NCBI GenBank assembly: GCA_019359235.1
Contig: JAHHHT010000006.1
Location: forward strand, 124,001-188,000
Direction: 5' to 3'
Source: Oscillatoria princeps RMCB-10
GTDB taxonomy: Bacteria; Cyanobacteriota; Cyanobacteriia; Cyanobacteriales; Oscillatoriaceae
DNA length: 64,000 bases
Every line of letters starts with the position of its first letter. Within the stretch, counting starts at the first letter, position 1. The notes beneath the pieces were generated by a model. It saw only the letters and a list, made by a program, of their open reading frames with translations. It was not told the DNA's origin and ran no database searches. The position numbers were made by a program, and so were the translations under genes. This document shows positions 45,678 through 55,235 of this stretch, piece by piece.

Positions 45678-48600
45678 ATGAATTCAACGACCGGCTCGCA
45701 CACTGAAACTCGCTGGCAATTCTGGATCGACCGGGGCGGGACATTTACCGATATCGTGGCCAGACGCCCCGACGGGCAGTTGGTAATTCACAAGCTGCTC
45801 TCGGAAAATCCCGAACGCTACACTGACGCGCCGGTGCAGGGGATTCGGGACATTCTGGGGATTCCCGCTGGGGTGCCGGTGCCGGCAGAACAGATTGAAG
45901 TGGTAAAAATGGGCACAACTGTGGCGACGAATGCCCTGCTGGAGCGCAAAGGCGACCGCACGGTTCTAGCAATCACCAAAGGTTTCCGCGACGCCCTGCG
46001 CATTGGCTATCAAAACCGGCCAGATATCTTCGCCCGCCAGATTGTGCTTCCAGAAATGCTCTACGAGCGCGTCATTGAGGTGGGAGAACGCTACACCGCT
46101 CGCGGCGAGGAACTCATCCCGCTAGACGAAACAAGTGCTCTGGCGTCTCTGCAAGAAGCTTACAATGCCGGCATCCGCTCCTGCGCCATTGTATTGATGC
46201 ACGGCTATCGCTACCCCGACCACGAAAATCACCTTAAAATTATAGCACAAGAAATAGGTTTTAGTCAAGTATCCGTTTCTCACGAAGTCAGCCCGCTGAT
46301 GAAACTGGTGAGTCGGGGGGATACCACCGTGGTTGACGCCTATTTGTCGCCGATTCTGCGCCGATATGTGGAGCGGGTTGCAGGGGAACTCGCAGGGGAG
46401 CGGGATTCGCACACCCTCACCCCCAACCCCTCTCCCATCAAGGGAGAGGGGAGAAGCTATGCGCACCCGACTCTGATGTTTATGCAATCTAATGGCGGGT
46501 TGGTGGATGCCGGGCAGTTCCAGGGGAAAGACAGTATTTTGTCGGGACCGGCGGGCGGGATTGTGGGGGCGGTGGAGACTTCTCGCCTGGCGGGGTTCGA
46601 GAAAATCATCAGCTTTGATATGGGCGGGACTTCCACCGATGTCGCTCACTATAACGGGGAGTACGAGCGGGAATTTGAGACGGAAATTGCCGGTGTGCGC
46701 CTGCGAACACCGGTGATGGCGATTCACACGGTCGCTGCCGGTGGGGGTTCGATTCTGCAATTTGATGGCTCCCGCTATCGTGTCGGGCCAGAATCAGCGG
46801 GGGCCAATCCTGGCCCAGCTTGCTATCGCAAAGGCGGCCCATTAACGGTGACGGATTGCAATGTTATGCTGGGCAAGATTCAACCGGCATTCTTCCCGAA
46901 GGTGTTTGGGGTAAATGGGGATTTGCCGGTGGATGTTGAGGTGGTGCGGCAAAAGTTCTCCGCACTAGCGGCGGAAATTGGGGATGGAAGAACGCCGGAG
47001 GAAGTGGCGTCTGGGTTTCTGGCAATTGCTGTGGAAAAAATGGCGAGTGCGATTAAGAAAATCTCTCTGCAGCGGGGGTATGATGTGTCGGAATATACGC
47101 TGTGCTGCTTTGGGGGTGCGGGCGGTCAGCACGCTTGTTCGATCGCGGATGCGCTGGGGATGAGGCAGGTGTTTATCCATCCTTTTGCTGGTGTGCTGTC
47201 GGCGTATGGGATGGGTTTGGCGGATGTGCGGGCGATTCGGCAGCGGGCGGTTGAGGAGAGGCTGTCTGAGGGGTTGGTGCCGGTGTTGGATGGGGTGTTG
47301 CTGGAGTTGGAGGCGGAGGGGAGGGGGGAATTGAACCGCCAAGAGGCCAAGGAAGAGGGGGTTGAGGTTTTTCGGAGGGTGCATTTGCGGTATGAGGGGA
47401 CGGATGCGCCTCTGGTTGTGGATTTTGGGGATCTTGGGGGGATGCGCGTGCGGTTTGAGGGGGCGCACCGGCAGCGTTACGGGTTTGTTGCGCCGGAGAA
47501 GGGGCTGATTGTTGAGGCGGTTTCGGTTGAGGTGGTGTCCCGTAGCACAGGCGTCTCGCCTGTGCCCCTTATGTCGCGCCGCGCCGGCCTTGAGCCTGTG
47601 CCGGTGGGGCTAAAGCGGATGTATGCGGCTGGTGGGTGGCGGGAGACGCCGGTGTTTCGGCGGGAGGATTTGCAGCCGGGAGATTGTGTTGTTGGGCCGG
47701 CTATTATTGTGGAGGGAACGGGGACGAATGTTATTGAATTGGGCTGGCAGGCGGAATTGACTGAGGGGAATTGTTTGATTTTGAACCGCAGATGCACGCA
47801 GATAAACGCAGATAAGTTGGATGCTATTGGCGTTAATCTGGTTCCTCTGGGATCAGCCGGTGGGGCTGCATCTGGGGTTAAGGTAGATCCGGTGATGTTG
47901 GAGATTTTTAATAATTTGTTCCGGGCGATTGCGGAGCAAATGGGGGTGACGCTGCAAAATACGAGTTCTTCGGTGAATATTAAGGAACGGTTGGATTTTT
48001 CTTGTGCTATTTTTGACCAAAATGGCGAGCTGGTTGCGAATGCTCCGCACATTCCTGTACATTTGGGTTCGATGAGTGAGAGTGTGCGGGCTTTGATTGC
48101 TGCGCAAGGTGATACTATTAAGCCGGGGGATGTTTATGTGTCGAACAATCCCTATAATGGCGGGACACATTTGCCGGATATTACGGTAATTACGCCGGTG
48201 TTTGAGGATGCCGGTGAGCAGTTTGTAGTAGGCGCTTCAGCGCCGCAAATTCTGTTTTATGTGGCGTCGCGCGGGCACCACGCGGATATTGGGGGGATTA
48301 CTCCGGGATCTATGCCTCCGCACAGCACGACTGTGGAGGAGGAAGGGGTGCTGATTGATAATTTTATGCTGGTTCGAGAGGGGTGTTTCCGGGAAAAAGA
48401 GGTGCTGGAACTGCTGGCATCTGGGAAGTATCCGGCTCGCAATCCAGGGCAAAATATTGCGGATTTGCAGGCGCAGATTGCGGCGAATGAGCGGGGGGTG
48501 CGGGAACTGCGCAAGATGGTGGAGCATTATGGGTTGGAGACTGTGCGGGCTTATATGGGTTACGTGCAGGACAATGCTGAGGAGTCGGTGCGCCGCGCGA

Positions 48601-49445
48601 TTGAGGTTTTGAAAGATGGGGAGTTTACTTATCCGATGGATGCCGGTGGGCAGATTCAGGTGGCGATTGCTATCGACAAATCGAGTCGCAGCGCCAAAAT
48701 TGATTTCACCGGCACGTCGGCGCAACTCCCCAACAATTTCAACGCACCGGCTGCTGTTTGTCAAGCGGCTGTGCTGTATGTTTTCCGCACGCTGGTGGAT
48801 GACGATATTCCTTTGAATGCCGGTTGTATGAAGCCGCTGGAAATTATTATCCCTGAGGGTTGCGTGCTGAATCCGCGCTATCCAGCTGCGGTGGTGGCGG
48901 GGAATGTGGAGACTTCCCAGAATATTGTGGATGCGCTGTACTGTGCGCTGGGGGTGATGGCGGCGTCGCAGGGAACGATGAATAATTTTACGTTTGGGAA
49001 TCAGCGGTATCAATATTATGAAACGATTTGCGGAGGTTCGGGTGCGGGGGCTGATTTCGCCGGCACGGATGCGGTTCACACGCACATGACGAATTCTCGC
49101 CTTACAGATCCGGAGGTGCTGGAATGGCGGTTTCCTGTGCTTTTGGAAAGTTTTGCCATTCGCCCGAATAGTGGGGGGAATGGGTTTCATCGCGGGGGGA
49201 ATGGGGTTGTCCGCCGGCTTCGTTTTCTGGAACCGATGACTGCTGGGATTTTATCGGGGCGTCGTCTTATTCCGCCTTACGGGTTGAATGGGGGGGGTGA
49301 TGCTGCTGTTGGGCGAAATTATGTTGAGCGCCGGGATGGAACTGTGGGGGAATTGGGGAGTGCGGGGGTTGTGGAGATGGGTGCCGGTGATCTGTTTGCG
49401 ATTGAGACGCCTGGTGGTGGGGGGTATGGTTTGAGCGAGAATTAG
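45678..49445 (+). CDS. Fused hydantoinase/5-oxoprolinase (HyuA-HyuB type)
   Basis: 1255 aa from ATG 45678 (TTG 45669 alternative). N-terminal hydantoinase A part: [15 protein letters not shown] and [16 protein letters not shown] (ASKHA phosphate-binding), then [14 protein letters not shown] and [16 protein letters not shown]. Hydantoinase B part (about 735-1250): [56 protein letters not shown]. Family members hydrolyse 5-oxoproline to glutamate with ATP, or hydantoins. Odd: four stretches encoded by known interspersed repeats interrupt the protein in frame (46413-46452, 47331-47356, 47542-47566, 47781-47815), all in less conserved linkers, so the fold may be preserved. Substrate is inferred. 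Confidence 0.9.
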   Translation: MNSTTGSHTETRWQFWIDRGGTFTDIVARRPDGQLVIHKLLSENPERYTDAPVQGIRDILGIPAGVPVPAEQIEVVKMGTTVATNALLERKGDRTVLAITKGFRDALRIGYQNRPDIFARQIVLPEMLYERVIEVGERYTARGEELIPLDETSALASLQEAYNAGIRSCAIVLMHGYRYPDHENHLKIIAQEIGFSQVSVSHEVSPLMKLVSRGDTTVVDAYLSPILRRYVERVAGELAGERDSHTLTPNPSPIKGEGRSYAHPTLMFMQSNGGLVDAGQFQGKDSILSGPAGGIVGAVETSRLAGFEKIISFDMGGTSTDVAHYNGEYEREFETEIAGVRLRTPVMAIHTVAAGGGSILQFDGSRYRVGPESAGANPGPACYRKGGPLTVTDCNVMLGKIQPAFFPKVFGVNGDLPVDVEVVRQKFSALAAEIGDGRTPEEVASGFLAIAVEKMASAIKKISLQRGYDVSEYTLCCFGGAGGQHACSIADALGMRQVFIHPFAGVLSAYGMGLADVRAIRQRAVEERLSEGLVPVLDGVLLELEAEGRGELNRQEAKEEGVEVFRRVHLRYEGTDAPLVVDFGDLGGMRVRFEGAHRQRYGFVAPEKGLIVEAVSVEVVSRSTGVSPVPLMSRRAGLEPVPVGLKRMYAAGGWRETPVFRREDLQPGDCVVGPAIIVEGTGTNVIELGWQAELTEGNCLILNRRCTQINADKLDAIGVNLVPLGSAGGAASGVKVDPVMLEIFNNLFRAIAEQMGVTLQNTSSSVNIKERLDFSCAIFDQNGELVANAPHIPVHLGSMSESVRALIAAQGDTIKPGDVYVSNNPYNGGTHLPDITVITPVFEDAGEQFVVGASAPQILFYVASRGHHADIGGITPGSMPPHSTTVEEEGVLIDNFMLVREGCFREKEVLELLASGKYPARNPGQNIADLQAQIAANERGVRELRKMVEHYGLETVRAYMGYVQDNAEESVRRAIEVLKDGEFTYPMDAGGQIQVAIAIDKSSRSAKIDFTGTSAQLPNNFNAPAAVCQAAVLYVFRTLVDDDIPLNAGCMKPLEIIIPEGCVLNPRYPAAVVAGNVETSQNIVDALYCALGVMAASQGTMNNFTFGNQRYQYYETICGGSGAGADFAGTDAVHTHMTNSRLTDPEVLEWRFPVLLESFAIRPNSGGNGFHRGGNGVVRRLRFLEPMTAGILSGRRLIPPYGLNGGGDAAVGRNYVERRDGTVGELGSAGVVEMGAGDLFAIETPGGGGYGLSEN
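46413..46452. repeat. Palindromic repeat inside the oxoprolinase reading frame (1 of 4)
   Basis: CCCCTCTCCC-ATCAA-GGGAGAGGGG with CACCCCCAACC in front. It encodes [12 protein letters not shown], out of keeping with the surrounding protein. Confidence 0.8.
47331..47356. repeat. AACCGCCAAGAGGCCAAGG repeat inside the oxoprolinase frame (2 of 4)
   Basis: Encodes [10 protein letters not shown]. The same unit (AACCGCCAAGACGCCAAGG) stands in non-coding DNA at about 27617-27650. Confidence 0.7.
47542..47566. repeat. GTAGCACAGGCGTCTCGCCT palindrome inside the oxoprolinase frame (3 of 4)
   Basis: Encodes [10 protein letters not shown]. The palindrome GCACAGGCG-TCT-CGCCTGTGC belongs to the family found in intergenic DNA at 29421-29486, 38233 and 40874. 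Confidence 0.8.
47781..47815. repeat. ACGCAGATAA tandem repeat inside the oxoprolinase frame (4 of 4)
   Basis: TTGAACCGCAGATGCACGCA then GATAAACGCAGATAA, encoding [12 protein letters not shown]. This is a widespread cyanobacterial interspersed repeat type, here placed between the HyuA and HyuB parts. Confidence 0.75.
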
Positions 49446-49460
49446 TGTGTTTCTGGCGAG

Positions 49461-49907
49461 TTACTCGCCTGGTTCGTTTGGCTCAACCGGCGGATGTTCT
49501 CCTATCCCATACAGCACCGTGCGCAGGTTAACTACGCCTTCTCGGTTCAGTTGCAGTGCTTCTACTGTAGCGCGTCCCGTCGCAGTCAACCCAACAATGA
49601 GAGTAAAGTCGTCATTCCAGGCAAAATGGTCACTCCACTGCTGTTGGCGTGGATGGTAGAGGGGCACAATATTACCGCTCACCAGATCGCGCCCTTCAGT
49701 CTTATTGTACTTGTGATTGTTGCACCCCTGACAGGATAAAGCCAGGTTATCCAGTGCAGTTTCTCCACCTTTACTTTTGGGAATAATATGCTCAACCGAA
49801 AACGGTTGAATAGCGAAACGTGCTTGGCTTCTGCAATATTCGCAGCATCCTTTAGCGCGTTCTCCTACAGCCTTTTTCTGTTGCTCTGTAACTCGACTGT
49901 CAGACAT
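49461..49907 (-). CDS. HNH endonuclease
   Basis: 148 aa. The HNH core with zinc-binding cysteines is intact: CCEYCRSQ, FSVEHIIPKSKGGETALDNLAL, SCQGCNNHKYNK. The C-terminal half (HPRQQQWSDHFAW, GLTATGRATVEALQLNR) is the usual tail of short cyanobacterial HNH proteins. Role unknown (nicking or restriction-like). Its start overlaps the end of the upstream gene by 8 bp. Confidence 0.92.
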   Translation of the reverse strand: MSDSRVTEQQKKAVGERAKGCCEYCRSQARFAIQPFSVEHIIPKSKGGETALDNLALSCQGCNNHKYNKTEGRDLVSGNIVPLYHPRQQQWSDHFAWNDDFTLIVGLTATGRATVEALQLNREGVVNLRTVLYGIGEHPPVEPNEPGE

Positions 49908-50301
49908 AGGCTGGCGTATGAATGCCTAAATTTTCCATCACTGCCGCAAGCGAAGTCTGCCGCAGACGCGCCAACTCTACCAGGTATTCCAGGCGTTGCG
50001 CTTGCAGTTTTTCTATCTGTTCAGTCAAGTGCAGCAACTCGCTATGCTCCTCTGGCGTGAGAGTTTCAGCCTGTCGCTTAGCAATAAATTCGTCGTAACG
50101 CTGCTGAGTGTCGGAGGGGATGCCATGATTTATTTTTAGCAACAATTCGGCTTCGGCTTGCGGCAGGTTGGGGGCTTTGCGCTGCGCCTGTAAAGCGATG
50201 ACTTGAGATACAAATCGCTCTAAATCTGGCAGGCTCAACTGCTCGACGGCTTTTAGCAAATCTTCTGAAGACAGGTGTACTTCAACTTGAACTGTTGGCA
50301 T
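49900..50301 (-). CDS. Hypothetical helical protein coupled to the HNH endonuclease gene
   Basis: 133 aa, mostly helical. Features: LSLPDLERFVSQVIALQAQR, then a coiled coil with LTEQIEKLQAQRLEYLVELA. No catalytic motif. The 8-bp overlap with the HNH gene points to translational coupling and joint function, for example as an antitoxin-like or targeting partner; this is inference. Confidence 0.75.
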   Translation of the reverse strand: MPTVQVEVHLSSEDLLKAVEQLSLPDLERFVSQVIALQAQRKAPNLPQAEAELLLKINHGIPSDTQQRYDEFIAKRQAETLTPEEHSELLHLTEQIEKLQAQRLEYLVELARLRQTSLAAVMENLGIHTPAYV

Positions 50302-50455
50302 TTTCCGCCTCCCGCCGGCTAATCTGCTTTCATAGCTTATATTTTACTGCGAGTTGCCGCTCTCAGACCGTCCGGATCTTCCGCCTGATGGGTTGCAGGG
50401 TGGGGGGTGCCGGTGGTGCGGGGCGCAAGTGGGTTGAGCGCTGTTGCTACCTCTT

Positions 50456-51016
50456 CTATCCCAGAACTTCATCTGCTATAATATTTATATCAGGAAACGC
50501 AATAATTGACAAACTTTCGCCCCGCCGGCACTTGCGCACCTCCTGGTAGCCAGCCGGTGACGGTTGCCGGTAAACTTCCACACATCCCTCATTAATATCC
50601 ACCAGCCAAACTTCCAAAATTCCCTGTTCCGCGTAGAGCGGAATTTTCACTTGCCGGTCGGATTCAACCGTTGTATCAGCCACCTCTACCAACAGGAAAA
50701 TATTCTCTGGCTGGGGATGTCCAGCCTCATAGAAATCTGGGCGCGGTTGCAGCAGCGCCACATCTGGCTGGGGTTGAGATCGCTCCCCTAATTCTACAGG
50801 ATTTTGGATGTCAACTAAGGCGCGTCTGCCCAATCTCTCAGAGAATAGTAGACCTACTCGCCTCACACCCGCCGCATGCCGTCTTCCAATAGGTGCCATC
50901 TCAACAATCTCTCCTTTTATAAGTTCCACCCTGTCCTCGTCCGTAAAGATACCCGCCTCAATCATTCTCTGATAATTTTTTACAGTGAACTGCCGTCTGA
51001 GTAACTGTAGAGACAT
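50456..51016 (-). CDS. Uma2 family endonuclease (DUF820)
   Basis: 186 aa from ATG 51016, which has GGGGAGG six bases upstream; the frame extends to a TTG at 51040 that covers this site. The PD-(D/E)XK fold of Uma2 is visible: ELIKGEIVEMAPIGRRHA, PQPDVALLQPRPDFY, IFLLVEVADTTVESDRQVKIPLYA with the E-x-K-like catalytic strand, then EVWLVDI. These genes are highly amplified in cyanobacteria and their biology is poorly known. Confidence 0.92.
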   Translation of the reverse strand: MSLQLLRRQFTVKNYQRMIEAGIFTDEDRVELIKGEIVEMAPIGRRHAAGVRRVGLLFSERLGRRALVDIQNPVELGERSQPQPDVALLQPRPDFYEAGHPQPENIFLLVEVADTTVESDRQVKIPLYAEQGILEVWLVDINEGCVEVYRQPSPAGYQEVRKCRRGESLSIIAFPDINIIADEVLG

Positions 51017-51174
51017 AACAACCTCCCCAGGTTTATCCAATCCAAGTTCCTGCTTGTCCTTATCCTATCCTTTGACACCGGCACCGCTTGCTTAGCCTCA
51101 GGCAATTCTTAACTTGCTAGTGTCAGTTAAACTTATTATAGCAGAGCGTCAAGGCACAGCGACCGGCTCGCACA

Positions 51175-51340
51175 GTTTGTAGTTGGGCTTTAGCCCACAG
51201 TTTGTAGTAGGGCTTTAGCCCACCGTTTGTAGTAGGGCTTTAGCCCACAGTTTGTAGTTGGGCTTTAGCCCACCGTTTGTAGTAGGGCTTTAGCCCAAAG
51301 TTTGTAGTAGGGCTTTAGCCCTACCGTTTGCAGTTGGGCG
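51175..51340. repeat. 25-bp palindromic tandem repeat array, about 6.5 copies
   Basis: The unit GTTTGTAGTAGGGCTTTAGC + CCACA/C contains the palindrome GGGCTTTAGCCC. Copies alternate GTAGT/GTTGG and CACA/CACC. No spacers. It fills most of the 369-bp gap between the Uma2 and nuclease genes. A single inverted relative lies at about 22648-22668. Confidence 0.9.
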
Positions 51341-51385
51341 CAAGTAGGTTGAACTCACCCGCCACTCTCCTCAGATATTGCGCTG

Positions 51386-51895
51386 TTATCGCTGGACTTG
51401 TCCTGCAGCCCTTTGCAATACCGCAAACGTGTTAGGACAGTGACTGCGATATTGTGGCTTAAAACTCGCCAACCTTTCCTTTACTAACACTTCTTGAACC
51501 AGTGTTCCGTTAGGCAATCTCACATCTGCTACCCAGCGTTTATAGCGATCTTGCGCATTAAAAAATAGTTGGACGCTCATTCCGGAACCCTGCAATATTT
51601 GGGTCAATTCGTCCTTCGCTCTCACCCCCTGCTCTCTTTGAGTTCCTTTGATTTCCGGAGTATCTATACAAGCAAAACGAACTCGGATATCCTCTCCACC
51701 GTATGGATTGGCTACTCTGATAGTGTCCCCATCAATAATCCTCTTGACAGTATATTGCCCATTAGCAGGGGGCGGTTCATTAGCGCTGGCTGTGTCTTGA
51801 GCAGCCTGGAGAAGGGCGCAGTTTGCCGAAACAGCGAACAAACCAGCAATTACAGACAACTCTCTGGGAAATCGTTTAATCTTTTTCACCGGCAC
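51386..51895 (-). CDS. Secreted thermonuclease (SNase-like) family protein
   Basis: 169 aa, apparent GTG start at 51895. The N-terminal hydrophobic stretch (ELSVIAGLFAVSANCALLQA) is a signal peptide, possibly lipobox-like at NCALL. SNase fold: YTVKRIIDGDTIRV (metal Asp), VRFACIDTPE (Asp/Glu), and RYKRWVADVRL (catalytic Arg region). It should degrade nucleic acids with Ca2+ outside the cytoplasm. Confidence 0.88.
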   Translation of the reverse strand: MPVKKIKRFPRELSVIAGLFAVSANCALLQAAQDTASANEPPPANGQYTVKRIIDGDTIRVANPYGGEDIRVRFACIDTPEIKGTQREQGVRAKDELTQILQGSGMSVQLFFNAQDRYKRWVADVRLPNGTLVQEVLVKERLASFKPQYRSHCPNTFAVLQRAAGQVQR

Positions 51896-51962
51896 TCTCT
51901 AACTTCTTTGTCGCTTCATGTCAAGTATTTTCTCAAGACAAAGCTTCGTCAAGCCCGATTAA

Positions 51963-52048
51963 GTCGGAAAAAGTAGGTATTTTTACAGCCCCAGCCAGGT
52001 CGGAAAAAGTCGGATTTAGCCGCTCGGGTCGTAAAAAGTCGGATTTAG
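51963..52048 (+). promoter_or_regulatory. Three direct repeats (iteron-like) upstream of the NB-ARC gene
   Basis: GTCGGAAAAAGTAGGTATTT (51963), GTCGGAAAAAGTCGGATTTA (51999) and GTCGTAAAAAGTCGGATTTA (52028), each itself a double AAAGTCGG-type motif. They end about 40 bp before the ATG 52089, a position fitting operator sites, perhaps for the protein's own N-terminal HTH. Confidence 0.5.
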
Positions 52049-52088
52049 TAGGTTACAATAGGGTTAAATACCAGCATCTACCAGAACA

Positions 52089-53516
52089 ATGGACGTTGAA
52101 GAAGCCTTAGAATTTGCCGATAGCCTAGTTTTTGGCATCACCGGCAAACACCTGGACAGTCTGCAAAAGGCTATACTGCGCGGCGCTTGGAACAATCAGA
52201 AGTATAAGGAAATCGCACAGCTTCACCACCGCTCTGAGAAATACATTAAAGAGGTTGGCTCGGAATTGTGGCGGCTACTCTCACTTGCATTAGGCGATGG
52301 AGAATTGTGTAAAGCAAATTTTAGAGCTACAGTGGAGAGGCATTCTAATAAAATCTCATACTTCGAGAAAGGAATTGTCAATATTAATAACAGCGTCAAC
52401 ATCTGTAGAGACACTTCGCACTCCCCTAAAGTCCCGGATTCCGAAACCGCAGATAAGCGAAATCACCGGCAAGATGCCTTTACCACAAACGAACCAACCG
52501 GCACCGCCAAACCCGAGGTGCGTCAAGATTTAGGTGATGCGCCTGATATCTCCCTTTTCTACGGAAACACCGGCTTCCTAACTGAACTCGAAAAGTGGAT
52601 TGTGCTAGAGCACTGTCGCCTAGTCGCACTGCTGGGGATAAGCGGTATTGGCAAAACCGCTCTCGCCGTGCGCCTGGTAAAGCAGATTCAGGATGACTTT
52701 GAGTGTATCATTTGGCGAAGTCTCCGCTCCTCCCCACCCCTGGAAACAATTCAGACAACCCTGATCCAATTCCTCTCTAACCGGCAGGAAACCGAGTTGC
52801 CAGCAAGCGCCGACGAGCGACTGTCGCAGCTGCTGGAATATTTGCGAAAGTACCGCTGTCTGGTGGTGATCGATGACGTGCATATGGTTCACAGCAGCGA
52901 ACAGCTTGCCGGTTACTACCAACCTGGATATGAAGATTATGACTCCCTATTCAGACGTGTGGGAGAATTATACCATAACAGTTGCTTATTGCTGCTCAGC
53001 TGCGAGAAACCTAGAGAAATTGCAGCCTTAGAAGGCGAAAACCGGCCTGTTCGCTCATTACAGCTGGACGGTTTGGGCAATGCAGCGCGGGAAATCCTCA
53101 AGGAGAAAGGTTTAGTTGAAGAGGAGAAGTGGGACTGTCTCATTGACTGCTACCGGGGCAACCCCTTATGGTTAACTCTAGTCGCCACCCTGATTAAAGA
53201 TTTATTTAGCGGCAGGGTTTCTGAATTCTTAAAATATGATACCCTGTTCCTGGGGGAGGATTTGCAATCTGTATTGCGCCCGACGTTTAATCGCTTATCC
53301 GAGTCAGAGAAAAAGGTGATGTCCGCTCTCGCGAGTCAAGCAGAGCCGGTTTCCATCTCCGAATTGCTAGAACCACTTATCGCCCCCGACTTATTCAATG
53401 CCGTGCAATCTCTGAACCGGCGTTTCTTGATTGAAAAAAAGGAACAAGGCAGTGAAACACTTTTCACCCTCCAGCCGGTGGTGAAGCAGTATGTGAAAAC
53501 CCAGTATGGTTTATGA
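52089..53516 (+). CDS. NB-ARC (STAND) ATPase with N-terminal helix-turn-helix
   Basis: 475 aa. The N-terminal 80 residues (LQKAILRGAWNNQKYKEIAQ, then SEKYIKEVGSELWRLLS) form an HTH like the one at the start of many cyanobacterial vWA-MoxR-associated/NB-ARC proteins. The NB-ARC ATPase (about 150-400) has Walker A LLGISGIGKTALAVRLV, Walker B CLVVIDDVHMV, the GNPLWLTLVA region and a winged-helix part. Usual STAND sensors (WD40 or TPR) are missing: the protein stops right after the winged helix. Such ATPases are signalling switches in stress or phage defence; the trigger is unknown. Confidence 0.88.
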   Translation: MDVEEALEFADSLVFGITGKHLDSLQKAILRGAWNNQKYKEIAQLHHRSEKYIKEVGSELWRLLSLALGDGELCKANFRATVERHSNKISYFEKGIVNINNSVNICRDTSHSPKVPDSETADKRNHRQDAFTTNEPTGTAKPEVRQDLGDAPDISLFYGNTGFLTELEKWIVLEHCRLVALLGISGIGKTALAVRLVKQIQDDFECIIWRSLRSSPPLETIQTTLIQFLSNRQETELPASADERLSQLLEYLRKYRCLVVIDDVHMVHSSEQLAGYYQPGYEDYDSLFRRVGELYHNSCLLLLSCEKPREIAALEGENRPVRSLQLDGLGNAAREILKEKGLVEEEKWDCLIDCYRGNPLWLTLVATLIKDLFSGRVSEFLKYDTLFLGEDLQSVLRPTFNRLSESEKKVMSALASQAEPVSISELLEPLIAPDLFNAVQSLNRRFLIEKKEQGSETLFTLQPVVKQYVKTQYGL

Positions 53517-53525
53517 TGCCGCTTC

Positions 53526-53888
53526 CTACCCTTCCTTCTGCCAAATCACAACGCTCTCGCGCACCGGCACGCGCCCGTATTTGCCCATATGTTGCGAACT
53601 GTTTCCCTTATAACGAGCAGCAATCACTTGCTCAACTTTAAAACCAACCTCTTCTGCCATTTCTGACAGCACCAAATCCACCGGCACCATCTTGGCTTCT
53701 GTGGCGAGAGAGTATTGTGGAGACGATGTTACAAACATTAAGATAAAAGTCTCGCACTGCGCTCGTTTTTTTGCTTTTTCTGTAGTCTGGGTAACAGCGG
53801 CGAGTGCCGGCATCCAGTAAGCCGCCCGGGCAGGTTTGGTGGCCAGATGTCGTGAGAGTTCCACAGCTGACCTATCATCTTCCCCCAA
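53526..53888 (-). pseudogene. C-terminal remnant of a DNA methyltransferase
   Basis: The last 60 residues (EEVGFKVEQVIAARYKG, NSSQHMGKYGRVPVRESVV, WQK) look like the end of a site-specific DNA methylase. The first 50 residues do not, and another frame upstream (WTDLMERHWGKMIGQLWNSH) may be older coding sequence. The catalytic DPPY and SAM motifs are absent, so it is a decayed fragment, convergent with the NB-ARC gene. Confidence 0.5.
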
Positions 53889-54227
53889 TGCCGCTCCATC
53901 AAGTCAGTCCAGTCCTCAGAAGCCAATTGCAGATAAGCCGGTACGCACAAAAAAACGAGTGCTACGAAAAAGGGGAAAAAATCAGTTTTTCTTATTGGCG
54001 CGATCCAAAATTTAATTTTTATCCCCGAACCGACGATATTTCGTTTCTTGATATTCCGTTTTTTTCGTCCGGGCTTTCCTGAATTGCTATAAAAATTGTG
54101 ACAGTGCCAGCGCGGTGAAAATTTTTGCAGTTCGCAACAGATGTGGGAGCTGGTGTGAGAAACCCGCGTTCCTTGTGGGAAAACGGGTTTCTGCAATTTG
54201 GTTTTTTTTAGAGCGCATCTTGCCCAG
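53889..54227. other. Gene-free 339 bp between methylase remnant and pentapeptide gene
   Basis: AT-rich, with an AGAAACCCGCGTTCC ... GGGAAAACGGGTTTCT hairpin near 54160-54195. No intact reading frame seen beyond possible remains of the methylase. Confidence 0.5.
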
Positions 54228-55235
54228 CTAAGCGCAGCGGAGCATGCCAGCCGGCATAACGGCCCCATCGAGGATAGCATCGCGCCAGTTTGCCCCGGTT
54301 AGGGATGCGTCCCGCAGGCTGGCACCCCGGAGGTCCGCACCCGTCAAGTTGGCCCCATCCAGCTCTGCCCCCCACAGGTACGCTCCCTGCAAGTTAGCCC
54401 CACTCAGATCCGCGCCGGTGAGGTTCGCCAAGTTCAGATTGGCCCCTCTCAGGTCTGCGTTCCTCAAGTCCGCTTCCCGCAAGTCCGTTTTCATCAGGTT
54501 GGCCTGATTGAAGTGAGCGCCTCTGAGGTTGGTGTCATGCAGGTCGGCATTTTTGAGGTTTGCCTCGTCCAAGTCGGTAAACCGCATTTGAGCCTCCGTC
54601 AGGTCGGCACCGATCAGGTTTGCACCGTGCAATTTGGCCCCGCTGAATTTGGCGGAACTCAGATCGATGCCGCTGAGGTTGATACCTTCCAGGTTGAGCC
54701 CGTTCAGAAATGCCCGACTGAGTTTGACTCCGTTGAGCTGGGCCCCTTTGAGCGTGGCTCCGCTCAATCTGGCCCCACTGAGGTTCGTCCAGTTGAGGTT
54801 AGCGCCGGTGAGGTTTGCCGAGCGCAGGTTGATGCCATTGAGGTTGGCACCGCACAGGTTGACACCCGGTAAATTAGCCCGAAAAAGGCTGACCCAGCTG
54901 AGGATGGAGCCGCTCAGTTTCGCGCCGGTCAGATCCACATTGGCCAGTTGAGCGCCTCTGAGATCCGCTTTTGTCAGGTCGGCTTCCATGAGGTTGCTGC
55001 CCTTGAGCTTGACAAAACTCAGATCGGCCCCGTAGAGGAAGGCTCCCATCAATTTGGCTTCCATGAGGAAGGCCCGGCTCAGGTCAGACCTGGCCAGGGA
55101 AGCTTCTTTCAGATTTGCTTGTGTGAGGTTGATGCTGATCAGATTTGCCCCAATCAGGTTGGCCTCTGCCAGATTTGCTCCCTTAAAATCCCTGTGCCCT
55201 TCTGCATATCGCTTCAGCAGTTCATCCGCATCCAT
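54228..55235 (-). CDS. Pentapeptide-repeat protein
   Basis: 335 aa built almost wholly of A(D/N)LXX pentapeptides (GANLAEANLIGANL ... ADLRGASLRDASLTGANW), expected to form a right-handed quadrilateral beta-helix about 60 repeats long. Only the first 18 residues (MDADELLKRYAEGHRDFK, a common opening) and last few differ. No signal peptide or membrane segment, so cytoplasmic. Function unknown; the family is very abundant in cyanobacteria. Confidence 0.93.
   Translation of the reverse strand: MDADELLKRYAEGHRDFKGANLAEANLIGANLISINLTQANLKEASLARSDLSRAFLMEAKLMGAFLYGADLSFVKLKGSNLMEADLTKADLRGAQLANVDLTGAKLSGSILSWVSLFRANLPGVNLCGANLNGINLRSANLTGANLNWTNLSGARLSGATLKGAQLNGVKLSRAFLNGLNLEGINLSGIDLSSAKFSGAKLHGANLIGADLTEAQMRFTDLDEANLKNADLHDTNLRGAHFNQANLMKTDLREADLRNADLRGANLNLANLTGADLSGANLQGAYLWGAELDGANLTGADLRGASLRDASLTGANWRDAILDGAVMPAGMLRCA

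Noticed and set aside
48237-49190. Long minus-strand frame antisense to the oxoprolinase gene
   Set aside because: Conserved hydantoinase B motifs are on the other strand; the frame is Ile/Arg/His-rich without features.
45678-49445. Two separate hyuA and hyuB genes
   Set aside because: The frame is continuous across the junction; only a repeat-derived linker lies between the two parts.
51175-51340. CRISPR array
   Set aside because: Repeats are contiguous 25-bp units with no unique spacers, no cas genes nearby, and the unit is a known kind of palindromic repeat.
53738-54280. 180-codon minus-strand frame overlapping the methylase remnant
   Set aside because: Low-quality composition and overlap with another frame; kept only as possible decayed coding sequence.
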